NCBI RefSeq assembly: GCF_009792315.1
Contig: NZ_CP045542.1
Location: 682,001 to 746,000 of the forward strand
DNA from: Mycoplasma sp. NEAQ87857
GTDB lineage: Bacteria; Bacillota_I; Bacilli_A; Mycoplasmatales; Metamycoplasmataceae
DNA: 64,000 nucleotides
Direction: 5' to 3'
In this document: piece by piece, positions 10,347-19,851 of the stretch
Layout: the number at the start of each line of letters is the position of its first letter
Numbering within the stretch: the first letter of the stretch is position 1
The notes under the pieces: model-generated
What the model was told of the DNA's origin: nothing
The model's database searches: none
What the model saw: only the letters and a program-made list of their open reading frames with translations
Program-made: the position numbers and the translations under genes

Positions 10347-11432
10347 ATGACTAAAAAACAATTTTATAACAAACTTGGTTTAAGTTATATTGAATCTGAT
10401 GTTCAACAAAATAATGGATTTACTACAGGTATTAAAACAATATGACTTATATTATTAACTATAATATGGTTAGTTCTTTGTGTTTTTAGCATCGCTTTTG
10501 CTTATGGGATCAATAATAAGGTTTTAAACTACATTTATATTTATTCTTTGGATTTGGTGTTTGGTAATTTAATTTGAATTTTTCTGCCTTATTTTGCTTT
10601 TATCTTAATTGTTTTGATTTTAGAAAATATTTTTAAACAAAAAACAGTTGCTTGGTTTAAAAGAATTTATAAAATTCATTGATTTTATGCTAAAAAAATG
10701 ATTATAAAAGCTAGTATATATTTATTACTAGCTTTTATACTTATGGATAATATAATTCTTTATTTTACTAATGGGATTGAATTAAATTTTGAATCAGAAA
10801 AAGTTTATTTATTGTTTATAAATGGTTGATGAAAATATTTTAAAGAAGGTTTTTATCAAACCAAACATATGGGTTTTGTGTTTGATACTATTATTAATTT
10901 AACTTATTTAATTACTTTATCAAGTATTGTTCCATTTCTTTTAATGTTTATCTTTTTCTTTTTAGCGATATTAAATTTACAACCATATAAGAAAATTAAA
11001 GATAAATTTCTTTCAATTTTAGGATTAAAAAATAAATGATTAAGCATTTATAAATTTAATGAAACAACAAATAATTTGCATTCAGTTTTAAAAGCTACTT
11101 CGGAAGTAATGATATATATTGATGCTATTTTTTATTTAGCTAGAAGAAAGAAATTAGATTTAAATAAGAATTTTTTAGCTTTAGAAAAAGAAATTAGATT
11201 AAAAGTTAGTTTTCATGAAATTAAACATTTTTTAGAAAAACATAAAAAAGAACAAAAACAACATTTAATTAATTTAGAATTACAAAGCAAGAAAACAGTT
11301 GTAGAACCATTTTTTGCTCAACAACTAGATAATAAGCAAATGATCAATAAAAACAATGAGGATAAAATAAGTTTTTCAGCTAATGTGGATGATTTTTTCA
11401 AATTAGATGACAAAGAAGGTGAAAATGATTAA
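10347..11432 (+). CDS. Polytopic membrane protein, unknown function
   Basis: 361 residues, starting 2 bases after the RNase J-like stop, with several UGA Trp. About five hydrophobic segments lie at residues 30-60, 70-95, 115-140, 165-190 and 190-215. The last third (about 220-361) is charged, probably cytoplasmic, with a KHKKEQKQH stretch and an acidic end. I do not recognise the family. The gene sits between the RNase J-like gene and thioredoxin and overlaps the latter by 8 bases, so the three are probably one transcript. Confidence 0.7.
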
Positions 11433-11763
11433 ACAATATTTATGAGAAGAAGCTAAAGAAATCTTAGATAATAACAAAGATAACAAATTAATTTTTCTAA
11501 CTTTTACCACCAAATGATGTGGTGATTGTAAAATGATGAAACCTGTAATACAAAGATTATCAGAAAAATATCAAAATAAGAAAAATGTTACATTTATTGA
11601 AGTAGATGCTGAAGAAGCTAAGTTATTTAGAGAAGTTGATAATAAATGAAACGTTTTAAGAGTTCCAACTTTTATCTTACTTAAAGGCCAAGAGATAGTT
11701 GAAAAAGGATATGAATATATTCCTGAAGAAATCTTAAGTAATTGAATTGATAAAAAAATTTAA
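11425..11763 (+). CDS. trxA: Thioredoxin
   Basis: 112 residues. The redox motif is W31-C-G-D-C35 (WCGDC, instead of the commonest WCGPC), followed by K and MMKPV as in thioredoxins. The cis-Pro motif RVPTFILLKG is near residue 85, with the glycine turn after it. It reduces protein disulfides in the cytoplasm using thioredoxin reductase, which is not in this window. The start overlaps the upstream membrane protein by 8 bases. The Asp in place of Pro should shift the redox potential; related WCGDC variants exist among thioredoxin-fold proteins. Only 19 bases separate its stop from the first IS element. Confidence 0.9.
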
Positions 11764-11827
11764 GATATAAAAGCAGTATAATCCTGTGTTTCCAAGTTTT
11801 GACCAATTTTTTAGCACTTTTCCACAC

Positions 11828-11848
11828 TTACTATACTACGTATAGTAA
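11828..11848. promoter_or_regulatory. Subterminal palindrome of IS type 1
   Basis: 9-bp perfect inverted repeat TTACTATAC/GTATAGTAA with a 3-base spacer. A second palindrome follows at 11867-11885 (ATAATTACA/TGTAATTAT), just before an extended -10 element TGGTATAAT (-10 hexamer at 11888-11893). Either could be a transposase or repressor site or block read-in transcription. Confidence 0.5.
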
Positions 11849-11900
11849 AAAAATTATTTTTTCCACATAATTACATTGTAATTATGGTATAATTAGGAGT

Positions 11901-13559
11901 ATGAAAAAAGAAAAGTGAATTATTGTTAGAAGTAAAAGAAAAGACACATACTACATCACAGCAGCTATCTCAAATGGTCATGCTAGAGGTTATAAGAGAA
12001 GTATTGGTTTGGGGAATTTAGAAAAATTAGAAAAATCTACAAAAGACCCAATTAATCTCTTAAAAGAAGCTTGTGTTAGTTGAGATCCTGAATGACCTAA
12101 AGACAAAATTTTGCAAGAAGTAAATAAAGTTCTTAAAAATTCAGTTGTTGAATCAAAAGTTGTTAATTATGGTCATCAAGTTTTATTTAACACAATTGAT
12201 GACTTGGATATTTTTGAGAAGACAAAAGAAACAAGATCAAAAGAATTAATAAAAATATTGAAATTTATAATTTCAACACGTATCCTAAAACAACAAAGTC
12301 TTATTAAAACTTTTGAAAGTATTCCTGATTATGAAATTGAATTTGATTCAAAAAAGACTACATTTTACAACTCTTTAGATTATCTTTCAGATAATAAAAC
12401 AACTATTTTAAAAAACATCAATAATTCATTAATTTCTAAAAACCTAAGATCTGTTGATGTTATGTGATTTGATTCATCAACTGTATATTTTGAAACTTTT
12501 ACAAGTTTAGGTCTTAAACACCCTGGATATTCAAAAGATGGAAAATTCAAAGAAGATCAAATTGTAGTGGGTTTAATCACTGATGAAAATGGTATTCCAA
12601 TCCATTACAAATTATTTAAAGGCAATACAGCTGACCCAAATACTTTCATTCCATTTATCAACGAAATCAAGAAAATTTACAACCTTAGAATGGTTACAAT
12701 AATTGCTGATAGAGGAATGAGTACCAATAAAAACATTAGATTCCTAGAACAAAATAATATTGATTTTATAATCTCTTACAGATTAAAAATCGCTACTAAA
12801 AGAACTAAATTATTCGCTCAAGATCCTGAAGGATATGTTGATTTAGATAATTTTAAATTTAAAGAAGAAACTTATGAATCGCTATGACAGAAAAAACGTC
12901 CAAACGGAAGAACTAGACGTAGAATAATAACTTATAGTGAAAAACGTGCTAAAAAAGATAAACAAGATAGACAAATTCTTATTGATAATTTCAATAAAAA
13001 AGCTAAAAATGGTATTGTTGCTCAAGCTGATTTGCTTGCTGGTAAAAAATACAAATTCTTTAAAGAAATTGAAAATGGTAAAACAACTTCATACAAGTTA
13101 GATTATGAAAAAATCGAGAGAGATAAAAAGTTTGATGGTTTATACGCTTACGAAACATCAAGACACGATCTTACAGTTCAAGATGTTGTTGATTTATATG
13201 CAAAACAATGACAAGTTGAAGAAAACTTTAGAACATTAAAAAACGCTTTAAGAATCAGACCTGTGTATGTGCGAAGTGACAAACACATTGAAGGATATTT
13301 TCTTTTATGCTTTATATCATTGGTTCTTATGAGATATTTACTAACTTTAGTAAATAAAAACTTAGAACCTGTATTAGGTGTTAAAAACGAAAGATTTACT
13401 AACACAAGATTAATAAAAGCAATTTTAAGTGCTAATAAATATGTTGAAGTGATAAATTCAAAAATTATCACTGAAAAATTAATAGAAAATAAAGATAATA
13501 TGCAATATTTAAATGATTTTGCTATTATCAAAAAGATATTAGAAACTCAAAAACCTTAA
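11901..13559 (+). CDS. IS1634/IS4-group DDE transposase (type 1)
   Basis: 552 residues, apparently intact, with UGA Trp codons. DDE residues of the IS1634 family can be seen: VMWFDSSTVYFE (first Asp), VTIIADRGMS (second Asp), and WQVEENFRTLKNALRIRPVYV (Glu in the Y/R-E signature). The -10 TATAAT ends 7 bases before ATG 11901, so the transcript should start at or very near the start codon. GGAG in front of the ATG would lie largely outside the mRNA. It catalyses cut-and-paste movement of its element. Followed by an internal hairpin terminator. Confidence 0.9.
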
Positions 13560-13588
13560 ATTACAATGTAAATTTTTGAAAAAGTTAA

Positions 13589-13614
13589 AAAAAGAGCAAT
13601 AAAATGCTCTTTTT
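13589..13614 (+). terminator. IS type 1 internal terminator
   Basis: 10-bp stem AAAAAGAGCA/TGCTCTTTTT after the transposase stop. Confidence 0.85.
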
Positions 13615-13645
13615 ATCGTTTTTTGTTAAAACTTGGAAACTCAGG

Positions 13646-13803
13646 AGATTCAAAAAGGATATTTATTTATTGGCGATAATCTTTCGTTATTAAAATTTAT
13701 CAAAACCAATATTAAAGATTATTCTGCTGAATCAACTTATTATTTAGTTTATACTAAATTTGATTTTGATATCTTAGACGCAAATGAGAACAAAATCTTT
13801 TAA
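13646..13803 (+). pseudogene. 3' remnant of a gene truncated by IS type 1
   Basis: From the IS right end an open frame (codon phase 13648) runs to TAA 13801-13803. It encodes about 51 residues beginning IQKGYLFIGDNLSLLKFIK and ending in DILDANENKIF, and has no start codon. It is followed directly by a good terminator, as expected for the true end of a gene. The 5' part is absent from the left flank of the IS, which has only 19 bases after trxA. Original function unknown. Confidence 0.6.
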
Positions 13804-13805
13804 TT

Positions 13806-13835
13806 AGCTATAGGTATTTACCTATAGCTTTTTTT
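13806..13835 (+). terminator. Terminator after truncated gene
   Basis: 10-bp stem AGCTATAGGT/ACCTATAGCT, 4-nt loop, then a T-run. Confidence 0.88.
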
Positions 13836-13950
13836 ATCCTTATATTATGAAATTTTTTCATTAAACAAATAATTTTTAAAGATTGGTTATAACATATTAT
13901 TAAAAAATATAAAATTAATAATATATATAAATTTAAGTTAAGGAGTTATT

Positions 13951-15693
13951 ATGAAATTCAAAAAAATGTTACTACTATTAGGAGGATCAATGATCACTCC
14001 AATTAGTTTAGTTTCTTGTGTTAATCCTAACACTTCAAATACTGAAAAAGAGAAATTTAACCAATATATTCAATCATTGCAAGGAATGGCAGAAATTTAC
14101 TCTCAGAATAATCAATCTAGCTATGCTAATTATTTAAATAAATTAGTTACTAATGCTTTAGTTAAAAGCAAAAATAAAACTGCATCATTGACACAAATCA
14201 CTAATAAAATTAATGATGAATTAAAATTACTTGATCAAGCTCAAAATAATGGTCTAACTATAGAAGAGCAAATTGAATTAAACAACAAGCAAAAAGAACC
14301 TGTAGAACCTATTAAACCAACAGAACCAGTTAAGCCTATAGAACCTGTAAAACCAGTGGACCCTGTTACTCCAATTGAACCCATTAAACCAATAGAACCC
14401 ATTAAACCTATTGAACCTATAAAACCAGTAGATCCAGTTAAACCTATTGAACCTATTAAACCTGTTGAACCTACTAAACCAGAAACACCAGTAGAAAATG
14501 TGTCTTCTAATGAATTTTCTATTGATTATACTAAAGCTACATATCAAGATGTTGTTGCTAAATTACAAAACTTATTAAACAAAAAAAGTAGTCCTACTAA
14601 ATATGGTCAACTAGAAGCTTCAAAAACTTTAGAATACCAAAACTTATTCCAAGTATATAAAAACGGATACATTGGTATCAAAAGTGGCGGAAATGAAGAT
14701 AATAATAAATTAGTTTCATATACTGGTGAAGGATTATCTAAATATTTAAATGGTTCTATAACTACCAATGTAGATAAAAAAGTGATTTCATTAACACTTA
14801 TAGTTGATCAACAAAAAAGTATTGTATTAGATTTATCTAAATTTAAAGGATTTAATGATCAACCTACTGAAAACGTAGAAAAACCTATAATAACAGATAC
14901 ACATAATAACACTCAACCTAAAGAACCTGAAAAAGACAAAACACCTGCTGATAACACACCTGTACAACCAGTAAATCAATTTACTGTTGATTATACTAAA
15001 GCCACATATCAAGATGTTGTTGCTAATTTACAAAACTTATTAGATAAAAAAAGAAGTCCTATTAAATTTAACCAATTAGAAGCTTCAAACACTATTAGCT
15101 ACAGCAACTTATTCCAAGTTTACAATAATGGATTTATTGGTATTAGTAGTGGTGGAAATGCAGAAAATAATCAATTAGTCTCATATACTACTAAACCTAA
15201 TGAAAAATACTTAAATGGTGAAATAACAACTGATTCAAATAAAAAAGTTATTTCATTAACTTTAATAATTAGTGATAATGAAAAAGTAGCATTAGATTTA
15301 TCTAAATTCAATGGTTTTAATGATCAACCTACTGAAAATGTAGAGCAACCTAATAATCCTACTGATCCAGTAGCTCCAGTTGAACAACCTCAACCTCCTG
15401 TTAATCCAAACAACCCAACCAATCAACCTAACATTGATACAAATTCAGGAAATAATAACCCAGTTGTTGAAATAAGTGATCAAGAAAAACTAGATAATTG
15501 AGCTAATGAACACGCTTCAAACATTGTAAAAGTTGATGATTTAAAACAACTTTATGATGCTATTTCTCAAAAATTAACAAATAATAAAGCTACTTTACCT
15601 TTTGTTTGAAAAACTAACAAAAAAGAAAATATTAATGAATTAAGATTTAATATTGACAAAAATAATTTTATAACTCCTGACTTTTGCAGTTAA
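13951..15693 (+). pseudogene. Large proline-rich lipoprotein gene, 5' part (IS-disrupted)
   Basis: ATG 13951 follows AAGGAG. The signal peptide MKFKKMLLLL ends in lipobox LVSC. After a helical segment comes a tandem Pro/Glu/Lys/Ile/Val region (about residues 110-180, units like EPIKPVEPIKPI). Two copies of a domain of about 110 residues follow (starting FSIDYTKATYQDVV and FTVDYTKATYQDVV, both ending near KFxGFNDQPTENVE). The frame runs into the IS at 15676 and stops at 15691-15693, giving a 580-residue truncated product that could still reach the surface. The gene's remaining 3' part is at 17554-18533 in a different frame, so the uninterrupted gene would be about 840 residues. Confidence 0.85.
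15485..15675 (+). repeat. 191-bp target duplication, left copy
   Basis: Matches 17554-17744 as far as I can follow it base by base, and abuts the IS left end. Very long and variable direct repeats are a known property of IS1634. Boundaries are uncertain by 1 base because of shared bases with the IS ends. Confidence 0.92.
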
Positions 15694-15700
15694 AAAATTT

Positions 15701-15727
15701 TTACTTATATACATAGTATATAAGTAA
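15701..15727. promoter_or_regulatory. Subterminal palindrome of IS type 2 (copy 1)
   Basis: 12-bp perfect inverted repeat TTACTTATATAC/GTATATAAGTAA, 3-base spacer, 24 bases inside the left end. Same relative position as the palindrome in IS type 1. Also present at 22372-22398 in copy 2. Confidence 0.55.
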
Positions 15728-15742
15728 TATTAATTTTTTTAC

Positions 15743-15770
15743 TTGTTATTCTGTTAGAATATGATATAAT
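15743..15770 (+). promoter_or_regulatory. Transposase promoter (leaderless)
   Basis: TTGTTA at 15743, 16-base spacer, TATAAT at 15765-15770, only 6 bases before ATG 15777. Transcription should begin at the start codon, with no room for a ribosome binding site. The same promoter recurs at 22414-22441. Confidence 0.65.
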
Positions 15771-15776
15771 GCGAAT

Positions 15777-17483
15777 ATGTTTGTGAAAATTAGTAAAGTA
15801 AGTGGTGTTGAATATGTAACACTAGTGGAATCAAAATGAGACAAAGTTAAAAAGAAAGCAGTTCATAAAGTTGTACAAAGATTGGGTAGAAAAGAAGATT
15901 TAATAGCAAACGATCCACTTGCTATTGAAAAATTAAAAGAAGAATGTAAAAAGTCAAAAGCAAAAATATCAGAAGCAAATCAATTAGTAACTGATGTTAT
16001 GGATTCACTTCTTCATAATGTACTTCTTACTGATAACGAAACTTTAGACACTATGTGTTATGGTAATTTGATTTATAGAAAATTATTCAAAACACTAAAG
16101 TTAGACAAGTTTTTCAATAAAGTTGATAAAAGTTATAGGACAAAATACTCACTTTCTGAACTTACAGAATTCTTAGTAACTTCAAGAATTTTAAGACCTG
16201 AATCAAAACTTCAAACTTTCAATCAAAAAGAAAAATTTATTACAAATTATGACTTTTCTCTTGAGTCAGTTTATAGATCACTTGAAAAAATTGGTAAAGA
16301 AAAAAGCAAGGTTGTAAGTTATTTAAACAAACAGTTATCAAGCTTGTACAATAGAGATTTAACACATTGTTATTATGATGTAACAACAATTTATTTTGAA
16401 AGTTTTGACGCTGATGAATTAAGAAATTTTGGTTTTTCAAAAGACTTAAAAGTGAATCAAACACAAGTGGTTTTAGCACTTGCTATTGATAACAAAGGTA
16501 TTCCTATTACATATGAAGTTTTTCCCGGAAATACTAATGAATTCAAAACATTTTTACCATTTTTAGAGAGTTTGAAAAACAATTTTGGTTTCCAAAACAT
16601 CACAATTATTGCTGATAAAGGCTTAAATTCTAAAAATAACCTATTAGAAATGAAAAAATTAGGTTACAACTACATCATTACTGAAAAAATAAAATCATTA
16701 GATAAAAAGGTGTCTGATGCATTTGATTTAGATACTTTTGAAAGTGTTACAGATAAATTTTTCGTGAGAAAAATACCTGTAATTGACTATGTTAATAGTG
16801 ACGAAAAAGTCTATGCTCTAGATGATGAATTAGTTTTAACTTACTCAAGCGAAAGATCAAAATATGACTTATATCACATTGAAAAATTAAAACAAAAAGC
16901 TACTAAACTAATTGAACAAAAGAACCATACAACATACAAATCATCTATTAATACAGGTGGCAAAAAGTATATTTCAAGTAAAGTTGAAAACGTTGAATTC
17001 AATCAAAAACAATATGATAAAGATTTAAAGACAATTGGGTTTTATGGGATAAGAACTAATATTAAAGAAATTGATCCAATGAAAATTTATAAACAATTAA
17101 GAGGTTTATGAAAGATTGAAGAATCTTTTAGAGTGCTTAAAACCAATTTTGAAGCAAGACCAGTTTATGTGTGAAAAAAGGAATCTATTTTAGGTCATTT
17201 CTTAATTTGTTATATATCTTTAGTTATTCAAAGATATCTTGAATTATTATTAAAAGAAACAGTAAATTTTGAAAAAGATGATCAATATTTAACTACATCT
17301 AAAATTATAAAAACCTTAAATGAGAAAGCTACAGTAGTCATTTGAGGAGAAGATAAAGAACATTTTTTAAGATTAAAAATGGATGAAGGACTTACAAGAA
17401 TATTAAAAGCATTTAATATTAATTCACTACCTAAATATGGTAAGGTTGAAAATTTAAGTTCTATTATACTAGGAAAAAGATAA
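15777..17483 (+). CDS. IS1634/IS4-group DDE transposase (type 2, copy 1)
   Basis: 568 residues, intact. ATG 15777 is preferred over an internal TTG at 15882 because the frame stays open and the residues between fit an N-terminal domain (VKISKVSGVEYVTLVESKW). DDE motifs: CYYDVTTIYFESF, ITIIADKGLNSKN, and WKIEESFRVLKTNFEARPVYV with the catalytic Glu, which lies after a UGA Trp codon. Translation with the standard code would cut it at 17111, before the Glu. The leaderless promoter suggests low, context-independent expression. Confidence 0.92.
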
Positions 17484-17486
17484 ACA

Positions 17487-17527
17487 AAAAGACGAAAACG
17501 CAATAAATACAGGGGTTTTCGTCTTTT
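17487..17527 (+). terminator. IS type 2 terminator (copy 1)
   Basis: 13-bp stem AAAAGACGAAAAC/GTTTTCGTCTTTT with a 15-nt loop after the transposase stop; the same hairpin lies at 24158-24198 in copy 2. Confidence 0.8.
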
Positions 17528-17553
17528 CTTTAACCATAACTGCAAAAGTCAGG

Positions 17554-17744
17554 AAAAACTAGATAATTGAGCTAATGAACACGCTTCAAACATTGTAAAA
17601 GTTGATGATTTAAAACAACTTTATGATGCTATTTCTCAAAAATTAACAAATAATAAAGCTACTTTACCTTTTGTTTGAAAAACTAACAAAAAAGAAAATA
17701 TTAATGAATTAAGATTTAATATTGACAAAAATAATTTTATAACT
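17554..17744 (+). repeat. 191-bp target duplication, right copy
   Basis: Repeats 15485-15675 directly after the IS right end, then continues into unique lipoprotein sequence. Confidence 0.92.
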
Positions 17745-18533
17745 CTTAAAATGAATATCGATCTACCTAATACATATAAGTTAGGTAATATAAGTAATAA
17801 AGGTAACTATAGTCCTAAATTAGAAGAAACTTTTGATGAAACATCAAAAGTATTAACTCTTACATACTATGTATGATCAAAAAATCTTCACTCTACAAAT
17901 ACTTATACATCAACTATTGATTTTTCATCTTTAACAACTTCTTCAAATGAGAACGAAAATACTCAACCAAAACCAGAAGACACAACTCATAACGAAGATC
18001 AAACTCCACCTGTATCAACTATAGATAATAATGGTTCTAATTCTGATGACACAAATGAATCTTCAAATCCTCAGCCATTAGTTAATGGAGGTCAACCAAA
18101 TCATTCTAACGAAACAGGTGATTCTAATCCTGTTGTATCAGAACCATCACCAGTCAATGATGCCCCCGCAGAACCCCAACCAGTTGCTGAAACACCAAAA
18201 GAAGCTGTATTATTTGATGTAGATAAAAATAAATTAAAAGAAAAATTAAAAAGTAAGACAAAAGATCTTGTGACATATAAAGCTTGAGGCGATCAATTTG
18301 AAACAATCTTTGGTATTAAAAGTGGTGACATTAAAGAAGATAACAAAATATTCACATTAAAAAATGAATTTCAAGGAAAACTTAAATATTCTGGCGACAA
18401 GAAAAAAAGTAAAAAAATCATACAATACTACCTAAATGCAAATTACGATCAAGAAAATAAAAAATTCATAATAACATATAAACTTAAAGATAGTGATGAA
18501 GAACATACTTTTACAGTAGATTTAAATGATTAA
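17554..18533 (+). pseudogene. Large proline-rich lipoprotein gene, 3' part
   Basis: Continuation of the gene that starts at 13951. Removing the IS and one repeat copy joins the frames without a stop. It encodes the end of a third domain (WKTNKKENINELRFNIDKN), a Pro/Asn/Ser linker (about 17940-18200), and a last domain beginning FDVDKNKLKEKL and ending in FTVDLND. An ATG at 17751 could start a 260-residue cytoplasmic fragment, but with no signal peptide that is unlikely to matter. Ends at TAA 18531-18533 with a terminator 6 bases on. Confidence 0.85.
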
Positions 18534-18538
18534 ATTAT

Positions 18539-18567
18539 AATGAGCAATTAAAAATTGCTCATTTTTT
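18539..18567 (+). terminator. Terminator of lipoprotein gene
   Basis: 11-bp perfect stem AATGAGCAATT/AATTGCTCATT, 3-nt loop, T-run. Confidence 0.9.
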
Positions 18568-18760
18568 AATCTCTTTAAGATCAGAGAAATTTATACTTTG
18601 ACTTTAAAACCAAAATACTTTATATGAAAATGGTTTAAATAATTTTCATATATTTTATAGTAACTCGTTTAATATTAATGGCTTTAAGTATAATAAAAAT
18701 AAGACTTATTTTTGTGTAAAAATCATTATATTATTCATATTTTAATAAAGGAGAGTATCT

Positions 18761-19234
18761 ATGCTGTTAGCAGAATTATTAAACAAAAGAACCACATTAC
18801 AAAAAGAAATGGGACAAATTAAAATTTGATTAAAACAAAACTCAATTTCAACAGTTGGTAATGAAAACAATAAAGAATGATTAGAAAAATACGATTTACT
18901 TTGTGAATATGAAGTTGAACTTCAAAACACAATAACTTTAATTAACGAAACTAACAACAAAGTTAAAGCTGGAAATTTCCAAAACATTAATGCTATGTTA
19001 CTTCAAAGAGATCTACTTAATAAAAAAATATCATTTTTAGAACAAATAACCGAAACAATTCAAAACGCTAAAAGAGAGGAAATTAGAGCTTTTAAATATC
19101 AAAAAGAAGATGTAAAAATAACTCCAATGTTTATTAATGCATTAGATTTTCAAGAAGAAATTCTAAAATTAAAAAACGAACTTAAAAAGTTAGAAAACTT
19201 AATTCAAAGAACTAATTGAACTACTGAAGTTTAA
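18761..19234 (+). CDS. DIP1984-family protein
   Basis: 157 residues, with UGA Trp. Almost wholly helical. It matches the DIP1984 family pattern from end to end: LAELLNKRTTLQKEMGQI at the N-terminus, a LLQRDLLNKKISFLEQI centre, and the hallmark C-terminus with an RTNWTTEV ending (compare INWTTEL). Some members have been annotated as septicolysin, but the biochemical role of the family is not established. AAAGGAGAG lies 6 bases upstream of ATG 18761. It stands alone, with its own upstream region and a weak hairpin (19246-19262) downstream. Confidence 0.85.
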
Positions 19235-19570
19235 AAATAGTTATATAAACTTGCTAAGTTTATAATTTATAGGGTTAATATCAAACACATTCTCAATCTA
19301 CAATATTTTTTAAATATTGTAGTAAATATCTTAAACATTAAATGAGACATTTGTCAACCAAAGTAGTGTTATGGATCAATTTAATATAAAAGTTTTCAAT
19401 TTACAATTTACACCACCATATCACTTTTACAATTTAAAATTGCACAATTTATAAATAACAATTTAATTACATTTGAGATGCTTAAATTTTAGATTAAAAC
19501 TAATTTCTTTTTATAAGTATTATTTTTAATACGAATTTATTGTTTGATATTATGGAAGGGGTGGGTTAAC

Positions 19571-19602
19571 AAAAAAAGAGATGTAAAAATCTCTTTTTTT
19601 TT
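19571..19602 (+). terminator. Terminator with no coding gene upstream
   Basis: 12-bp perfect stem AAAAAAAGAGAT/ATCTCTTTTTTT, 6-nt loop, T-run, about 335 bases after the last stop codon. Confidence 0.75.
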
Positions 19603-19762
19603 CTACTTTATTGCAAAAATATTACTATTACAAATAAAAAACATAGAAGTATCATTCAAAATAGAACAAAATAGACAATGGTAAGAAAATTTTATCGATA
19701 AAAATTAAAAAAACATCATAATTATAAAGATGAAAAAAGGCAAATATGAAATGACAGAACTG

Positions 19763-19782
19763 ACATAAGTTAGTTATTTTTT
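19763..19782. repeat. 20-bp direct repeat, left copy
   Basis: ACATAAGTTAGTTATTTTTT, identical to 22327-22346. The pair bounds the two-gene unit 19852-22306; both copies are the 3' half of a terminator hairpin. Confidence 0.75.
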
Positions 19783-19851
19783 GATATCTTTAAATTTATA
19801 TTTTTTTTCATATATAATCAAATTATATATTCAAAATTAGGAGGTAAAAAA

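Larger units (their letters stand above)
11783..13645 (+). mobile_element. IS1634-family element, type 1
   Basis: 1863 bp bounded by imperfect terminal inverted repeats: left CCTGTGTTTCCAAGTTTTGAC, inverted right CCTGAGTTTCCAAGTTTTAAC (two mismatches). Contains one intact transposase gene and its own terminator (13589-13614). No target duplication is visible in the flanks, and the right flank is a truncated coding sequence, so DNA was probably lost next to it. Different in sequence from the two identical elements at 15676 and 22347, but with the same CCTG...CAGG ends. Confidence 0.85.
15676..17553 (+). mobile_element. IS1634-family element, type 2, copy 1
   Basis: 1878 bp with ends CCTGACTTTTGCAGTTA and inverted TAACTGCAAAAGTCAGG. 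Contains one intact transposase gene, a subterminal 12-bp palindrome and a terminator. Inserted in the lipoprotein gene with a 191-bp target duplication. The copy at 22347 has the same length and, where compared, the same sequence, which implies recent transposition. Confidence 0.93.
19235..19851. other. 617-bp intergenic region
   Basis: No convincing open frame. It holds a small hairpin TAAACTT/AAGTTTA near 19246, an 11-bp hairpin CTACAATATTT/AAATATTGTAG (19298-19322), and a strong terminator at 19571-19602 with nothing coding directly before it. It also holds a terminator-like sequence at about 19758-19782 that includes one copy of a 20-bp direct repeat. Promoter-like ATATAAT and AGGAGGT lie just before the gene at 19852. 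Confidence 0.6.

Noticed and set aside
11700-13700. Long target duplication around IS type 1
   Set aside because: The C-terminal end of trxA and the right-flank fragment share a short GGATAT-like stretch, but they do not align further, so no duplication can be claimed.
14278-14547. 89-codon minus-strand frame rich in Phe/Trp/Asn/Arg
   Set aside because: It is the antisense of the proline-rich repeat region; no RBS or plausible protein composition.
15882-17111. 409-residue transposase starting at TTG 15882 and ending at UGA
   Set aside because: UGA is Trp here and the frame extends from ATG 15777 to TAA 17483, including the catalytic Glu after the UGA.
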